From: Kryptolebias marmoratus | Lineage: Eukaryota > Chordata > Actinopteri > Cyprinodontiformes > Rivulidae | Direction of reading: 5' to 3' | DNA length: 64,000 nt | Assembly (NCBI RefSeq): GCF_001649575.2 | Contig: NC_051438.1 | Location: 6,134,661 to 6,198,660, forward strand | In this document: positions 57,244 to 64,000 of the stretch, piece after piece | How the letters are laid out: every line of letters starts with the position of its first letter | How positions within the stretch are numbered: the first letter of the stretch is position 1 | Made by a program: the position numbers and the translations under genes | The notes under the pieces: generated by a model | Seen by the model: only the letters and a program-made list of their open reading frames with translations | Databases searched by the model: none | Told to the model about the DNA's origin: nothing

Positions 57244-60200
57244 GGCATGTACTGACTGATCCATTGATCCTCTGCTGAAATACTCACATTCCTCAATCAA
57301 ATGAAAAATTAATTGTTGTTCTTTTATGTTTAGTTTGAAATGTGGGTTTTTATTATCTTTTATGACTTTAACTATTTATTATTTTTACTCTCTTAGGTGA
57401 TTTAATTGTTTTTGTTTTTTTTTTGAAAGTGTATGTCTTGAGTTCTCAGCGTTTATTTAATTTTTTTTTTATCAGTGTACAGCATTTTGCCCAACAGTGT
57501 TGTTTTTAAAGTACTTTATAAATAAACTTGTATTGTATATTTCTTTATGACAGAAAGTAATTTAAATAGTTCATGTTTTATTAAAGTTATCTTGTGAATT
57601 CATGTTTTGTAATCTTGATTTCCAGTTATTTGTGATCATTTCTGTTTTCATTTTGCTAAGATATTTTCCGTGGTGCATTAGTTTACTGCCTTTATTTATA
57701 TTACACAGGATTTCTGCTTCCAATCAGAACATCTGCAGATAATTTCAACTTGCTGTCCTCATTATTTATACTACAAATGAACCTTGTCAAATCCTTGTTA
57801 ACTTCTGCAAAATTATCTTATCTTTTTAATAAATGGCAGAAATTCATCAAGGTTTTCTTTTGCCCATTAAACGAACTTGTAGTCTTGAAGTTTGGAGAAA
57901 AAAAACAACCCTAAAACAAATAAAAAACCTTTAAGGTCAATAATAAAAAAGCTCAAGCATAAAAAAGTGGTTTAGGTAATAAATAAATATTTTGCCTTTC
58001 AGATACTGACTTAAGAGCAGCCCTTATCTTTATGCTGTACATCTTCAAGGAAAACATTAATGCCTTTATCACACAAAATTGCAGTATGTCTAAAGTGCAA
58101 ACATTTCTTTTATGCACTTTACATTACAAAAACACACTTACTGACGGCAACATCGCTACAGTTGATTTGTTGTGAAAAATAAGAACAAAAAAAAAGCCAA
58201 ATACTGTATGTGAAAAAAGATACTTCTTTTTTTTTCCTCGAAGAAATACTCCCCTCAAGTAAGCATAAAACACCCAGCTACAACTTTTATTTTTTCATTT
58301 TCCAGCAAAAAGTTGTTTAAATGCACATTATGACCCCAATTTAGCTCCATAGGAAGTGGGTGAGAAACCAACGGATCATAACTGGTATTAAAAGCTGATA
58401 GTTTAAATACAAGTGAAAAGTTACGTTTTATCATGTTTGGGTGTTGAGATTATTTTTGATTTTTAGTTTCATGAGATGTAGTTATTTTAGTTTTCTTGTT
58501 TCCTTGCTCATTGTTCTACTTCTTCCCCATGTTGGTCAGCTCCACACACCTGTGTGTCAACTTCAGTTAGCTCACCTGTAACTACTCAGTAATTCTTTTC
58601 TTCAAACATTACCAGATCATTTGATGTCCTAAGATGGTATCTTACTGTTGAGACTAGCCGTCAACCCAGCCCTGGACTTTATCTCGAACAGGCCTACCAC
58701 TCAGTAGAGATGTGATGTTCACAAACAAACCAAATCTACTGACTGACTCTTTAACACGAACAAAGGGAGCCAAGTTTCAGGGGGTTTTGTATGTGTCTCA
58801 CACAGATGTGTACACACACAATCTTCTTTTTGTTATAATGAGTGAGACAAAAAACAGGCACAAGGGGAGGAGAGCAGTAGAGTAACACAAGTGGTGCTTA
58901 TTTGATATGCAGGTGTCGCAGGACGTCATCTGTTGTCCATGGTGCCTTCACGTGAGTGCGTACTGTGCAGCGGTCTAAGGGGGGCAGTGGTGGGACGTGC
59001 CTCATTAAAATGAGTGGCTGGCGACACAAAACAATGATTCTGATCCAAATTTAACCTTATCGTTCCTCACAGTGATTAATTCCCATGTAAAATCATTCCC
59101 ATATAAAAAATCAGGTTGGTTAAATAAAAATAAATAAGTATAAAAATGAGCCAGTCATTTGAAGGTCTCACAACATCCTCAAATGACACATTTTAGTTTA
59201 AAATATTGCAACACAGTCATTAAACAAGACATTTTTATTTTCAGCACAGATATGCTAATGAATCTTTTTTTTTGCACATCGTGGCATGATGGTAGGCTGC
59301 AGTTCAAATCCTGGCTTCCATCAAATCCATTGTATTTGGAGGCTCCATAAAGGATGCACTGGATCTCGCTCTTCTTCTGGACCAGATGTAAGACTGCTTG
59401 TGATGGTCGACAGGGCAGACCTGACTTGAATTCTTTCAGCCTCAGTAACATACTGTATTCTTCAGAACTGTCATCATTATGCCTGGTAGCAGCTTTGCAT
59501 TCATCACAAATGTTGGAATTTATTTATTTTTTTATTTACAATGTATCTTGTTAGATGCTAAGAATTACTGAAATGATGAGAACCAGTGTGCTCAGCCAGC
59601 TCCAGGCTGGGACTTTAAAGGGTGTCCTTGGTCATTGGTGTTCAGGACGTCTGCCAAAAGGCTGCAATTTTCCTGATAGTGTCTTGATTTTACCATAAAA
59701 AAACTGACCAACTGATGTCAGTTTTGGTGCCTGGTGAAACACAGCTGGAGTTGGAATGGGATTCCTCTGCCTACACAGCTTTTAAAGACAGTTTTGAGTA
59801 AACCTGATCATCAATACAAACTGCCCCTGGTTCAACAGGTCTTGTTGGATTAACAACACTGTAGATGTAGCCATCACATTTTCTCTTTGCACAGAGTTCC
59901 AGCTGCCTATTCGTTCATTTTTTAGCCAGTGGAAAAAGTTTCCAAGTACTGGAGGGAATTAATTGCCTTGTATTTTTCCATCTTATCTCTGCTAGGTGCC
60001 AGTACTAGGTGATTAAAGGACATAATGTCAAACCAGTGGTTCACCTGTTTCAAAAACCAAGCTGTTAGGTAAAATTGAGGTTTCTGTTCTACCATTTATT
60101 CCAAACCTGCACTTGATGACTTGCTAAAAAACATTCATTTTACCACCTTCATTTTACCAACATGGCTTAACTGAAAGTTTTTTTTGTGTGAGACATTCAA

Positions 60201-61600
60201 AGCTATTTTTAAAGGCTGTCCTCCTTGAGAAGTTATCAAATCTTTCAAGGGATTAATAAGAACCTTGTTCTTTCTCTAATGTTTTAAGTAAACTTGAAAA
60301 TTTTTGACTACTATCCAGGTTGCTTGAGGCCGTTCACCAGATGTGGCATGAAGTACAGTACTTTTTTATACTGCCTTCTTCTCAGTTCCTTTTTCTGTTT
60401 TTCTTCTTTGTACCTCACCAAACTGAACACTTCTGTGTATTAAAAAAGATAGACTGGAATGCACCATGCGAACGAAGCAAAAAAAGAGATAATATGAAAT
60501 AATAAAAATACAAGAAAGATAAGCATAATCAAAGATGGCAGAGTAAACACTCAGATTGTAAATGTACATCCAACTGGTCTCTGCAAATTCCAGTTCCTAA
60601 CCTGCAATGCGATATTTATGTCTGCCCATGTATTTTCATTCTTGCTCTTTTCTCCATCGCGTCTTCATCCCCACATTTTTATCTACGTGTCTGTTTTCCC
60701 GTGTCCTTGCTGTTTCCCCCCTGAGTGAGCCACAGAGAACAAGACACTCTGTGCTGTTTGTCAAATCCTAGAAGCTGTAATGAATGTTTAATCTGCTGTG
60801 ATAGTTCAAGCACAGATTTGGTTGTACAGGGGATGTCTTTAAATCGTATTCCCTGCCTTACGGGCTGCTCTCCAGGTCTGGGCTTCAGGGCACAGAATGA
60901 CGGCATGTTGCTATCGCACTTAAGTTTACACAGCAAGTCAAGGCAAGAACGTCTTGTAGCACTTAATGTAGAATGAATTGTATGGTTATTTCAAGAGACC
61001 ATGTCACACAAAGTCTAATCACACTTCTTTACAAAATTCACTTAGTTGGTACTTAATTATTTCTATGGTACAAGATGTTTGGTTAAAAAAATTACAATTC
61101 CAGACTCACCAACCCCTCCCTGCTGAAATCGATTGTCCACAGATGAGGATTTTTACCTGACCTTGGTGATTTGATCGCTTTTCTTCTGATGACATCCACA
61201 AACTGTAAAATATGGAATTTGCCATCAGCCTTTTGACATAAAGTCGATGAGGATTTGCATTTAGGTACTACATAAAATATTGCTTCTCCCTCAGAAATAT
61301 CCTTGTCTCCATCAGAGGCCCCACCCAAAAGGCATATTTCATAAAATCTTTGATCTATATTTTTCCCCTCAAATCATTAGGATGATAGTTGGATTTACTT
61401 GGTAATCATCAATGTACTGATGTGCAGAAAATACTTTTTACTTAAATAGATGCCAGGGCTGTCTGATATCTGTTTATTATCCAACTTAATATATTTCCAG
61501 AGCAGATTATTGTAGCATGAAGAATCCTCTTTTTTTATCTGTCTCTGAACCTAAGTTACTGCTTTAGAACGTTCTGTGAAGAAAGTTCATTCAAACCTGA
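57240..61600. other. Intergenic stretch, no gene seen
   Basis: AT-rich. A possible degraded retroelement promoter lies near 58545-58620 (ccacacacctgtgtgtcaac, gctcacctgtaactactc), and gcagttcaaatcctggc at 59299 resembles a tRNA-type B box without a tRNA around it. No exon chain found on either strand. Confidence 0.4.
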
Positions 61601-61607
61601 TGATTAT

Positions 61608-61795
61608 ACACAGCCTGGCCAAAAAAAAAGTCACCACCAAAAAGAAAGGTTACATACTAATATTTTGTTGGACAGCCTTTAGCTTTGGTTACGGCAGGCA
61701 TTCACCGTGGCATTGTTTCGATAAGCTTCTGCAATGTCATGAGATTTATTTCCATCGAGAGTTGCATTAATTTTTCACCAAGATCTTAAATTGAT
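61608..61795 (+). mobile_element. Tc1-type transposon end (partial)
   Basis: Starts acacagcctggccaaaaaaa, then gttggacagcctttagcttt, ggcattgtttcgataagctt and gcattaatttttcaccaaga, matching a fish Tc1 element whose first part encodes the end of the transposase in reverse. Only this end is present. Confidence 0.65.
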
Positions 61796-61799
61796 AATG

Positions 61800-63845
61800 T
61801 TAGAGTATGACTGCTGTGCAAACTAACCTGACAACTTGGCAGAATTAATAACATTTTATGACCAAATTCCAAAGCAAAGTGACCTACTTACCAACATAGT
61901 TCATATTGTTTCAAATGCTTGTAAGCCTAAAATACTTAAAAAATTAGATAAACTAATAATCATTATTTCATCTTAGATTATCAAAGTATTACTTGTTGCT
62001 GTGTTTTATTTTGGTAAATCTTATTCTAATTACTTAATACTCATTCCTCGGAAGAATATTCCCTCAAATCTTAGTCCTATTTTGTTGTTGTCTTAAATGT
62101 TTATCATTGATTCTGTTTTCTTGATTTAGTTTTATTTTTCTCATAAAACCTTACAGAAAAAATTGATTGATTCTTACTGAGTAAATATACATATCAGAAT
62201 TCACTGTAATTACACTGATTCATCTTCAGTTTTGAGATAAACTATAAGGGTGAATAGATTAAAATAATCTTTTGTTGGTCAATACTGACCTTGTGCCCCC
62301 TAGGGTAATGAGAGTTTTAATATGTAATAACGTCCTTTCTTTCTCTCTCTTATTGGTTACACTGATAAAATAACAGAACACAATGTCATCTCACATATTT
62401 TGTTTCCTTTCTGTGGAGTTACAAACTGAGGGAGGCATTTGTCCACATCACCAAAATGCTGAAGTGTCAGAATCCTCGGTTTGGTTATTGTCACACAAAA
62501 TAATATTATTTCTTTTAATTTGCCAAGTATGTTGGTACATTTTGAAATTATTTTCTGAGGATCAAAAGCATGAAGGAATGCAACATATTTTCTAAAAAAA
62601 AAGTCTTGTAATGAATATGATATACATGTAACACTCATGATGTTTCCAGTTGTATATTGTGTATTTACTGGGTTCAAAAGTGGGAAGTTACAGCAAACTA
62701 TGACATACAGTCAGAATGGCACATGTTGTAGTGTTGTAACTGTCTTGCTGATGTTGCCGCAGCGTATTTGTGGTGTTCACCTGCTTCTAATGTCAGTTTT
62801 TTCATGATACTGTGGCACTGTCTGAACTGCAGTCTTCTGTCAGTAAATAGTCATGGGCACTTCTGTGACAGCGTAGGGCAGAAGAGACTGTTAGTAGAAG
62901 TAGGAAAGTAAAATACAGACAACACTGTTCTATAATTGCATCTCCACAGTTGCTATAACAAAGTTTGTGAGTTTAACCTTGAGTCTCCTATTTCATTACA
63001 ACCACCACAGCATTAGACATTGTTGGTACTCTGACATCACATCTACTCCAACAACTCAATATATCTGCTGAAGCAACCACATGATGTTATGAATGCCGAA
63101 TTTACCCAGTACATGAGCCAAGAACACAAAGTAAATCACTGATAAGCAGCTCTAATGAAAAAGATAAAGAAGACAAGCGTTAGCAATGTCTATTTTGCAT
63201 ACAGTACCTATAAAAAGTACATAAAAGAACCGACCTAAATCCAATGGAGAATGTATGGCTTGACTTAAAAAAGGCCTGTTCATACTTTTTAAAAAAATAT
63301 TTATTTATTTATGTCCTGTTATGGCATTTCAGGCATACAATATAGAGAAGATGGCTGCCTATGTGAAGCAGAACAGATTTGCACTACAAAAAGGATATCT
63401 CAAGATAAAATCCCAATTGTGTGATTTACTTTATTAAATCAAGACTGAATCTACCACCAGAGTAGGCAGGCCACGTTGTTATAATAATAATCTGTTTGTA
63501 TGACATACAATCATCAGGACTGTTTGTTAATCGATGTGTGAACGTGTGTGTGTTTGGTGGGGGAAGAAGGGAGGGGGGGTATGACATCACAAGTATGACA
63601 CAATACTTGTAGTGCTGTCGGTTTTTGCACAGCATAGCATGCAACATTGTTTTTTTACATGTATGTGGAATTTCAAAGTTGCTACATTCATGTTACAATA
63701 TTTTTAGACATGACTAGGAAATCCATGGCAACCTGGAGCTCATACTACATATGATAGATCATTGTTATTTAACTGCAAATGATCTATTCTAGTCATACTG
63801 GAAATCATGTTCATAGTAGAGAGATCTGCTGAGTAAAACAATGCA
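61800..63845. other. Intergenic stretch, no gene seen
   Basis: AT-rich, with a short G-rich run at 63557-63579. No exon chain. Confidence 0.4.
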
Positions 63846-63851
63846 CCAACA

Positions 63852-64000
63852 TACAGGTGCTGGTCATAAAATTAGAATATCATGAAAAAGTAGATTGATT
63901 TCAGTAATTCCATTTAAAAAGTGAAACTTGTATATTATATTCATACATTACATACAAACTCATATATTTCAAATGTTTATTTCGTTTAATTTTGATGATT
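63852..64000 (+). mobile_element. Mariner/Tc1 element, 5' terminal inverted repeat, cut by window end
   Basis: Begins tacaggtgctggtcataaaa and continues ttagaatatcatgaaaaagt and agtgaaacttgtatattata. This is the long terminal inverted repeat of a widespread fish mariner-like element. The transposase, if present, lies beyond 64000. Confidence 0.8.

Noticed and set aside
62290..62306. CTCF-like gtgccccctaggg
   Set aside because: Two mismatches to the core consensus and no supporting context.
1..64000. CRISPR arrays, bacterial operons, rRNA genes
   Set aside because: The DNA is clearly from a vertebrate nuclear genome and no such structures were seen.

Overview
This window is nuclear DNA from a vertebrate, almost certainly a spiny-rayed (percomorph) teleost. 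The evidence is small phase-compatible exons separated by GT-AG introns, long AT-rich intergenic DNA, and teleost-type mobile elements: Tc1/mariner, hAT and PIF/Harbinger-like MITEs, LINE 3' ends and LTRs. The species cannot be named from the sequence. Two runs of undetermined bases (8071-8521 and one N at 22244) show it is a draft assembly.

Region 1 (1 to about 14.5 kb, + strand) holds the 3' two-thirds of cspp1, which encodes centrosome and spindle pole-associated protein 1. I can chain 21 coding exons with matching splice phases: 2769 coding bases, 922 residues plus stop, ending at 14286 with a poly(A) signal at 14480. The 5' exons lie upstream of the window. Its introns carry a Harbinger-like MITE (3826-4449), a hAT element with an 8-bp target duplication that contains the assembly gap (7869-8817), another MITE (from 9214), a (TA)n tract beside a 41-base exon, and a decayed Tc1 element (about 12.08-13.19 kb).

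Region 2 (about 16.8-21.45 kb, - strand, convergent with cspp1) holds a small gene that I reconstruct as a CFAP97-domain (CFAP97D2-like) ciliary protein. It has a 5' UTR exon, four coding exons and an AATAAA 8 bases after the stop. A perfect match to the RFX X-box consensus lies just upstream of the 5' exon, which fits a ciliary gene and the ciliary role of its neighbour. The conserved central block of the family is missing from the exons I can find, and a repeat cluster occupies the place where it should be.

Region 3 (about 21.5-64 kb) has no gene that I can support. It is repeat-rich: an exact 717-bp direct duplication (21527-22243 and 22613-23329), LINE fragments, a Tc1 remnant with a MITE nested in it, LTRs of one family (44005-44450, 56565-57077 and a fragment near 50.43 kb), two hAT elements (45380-46338, with an 8-bp target duplication, and 47421-48358), microsatellites, and at the right edge the terminal inverted repeat of a mariner/Tc1 element cut by the window end. 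The commonest repeat is an unnamed dispersed family with a YY1-like core and a palindromic end, present about a dozen times. Between the repeats are low-repeat blocks (34.5-35.5 kb, 42.1-42.4 kb and others) that could be conserved non-coding or regulatory DNA, but this cannot be shown from one sequence.
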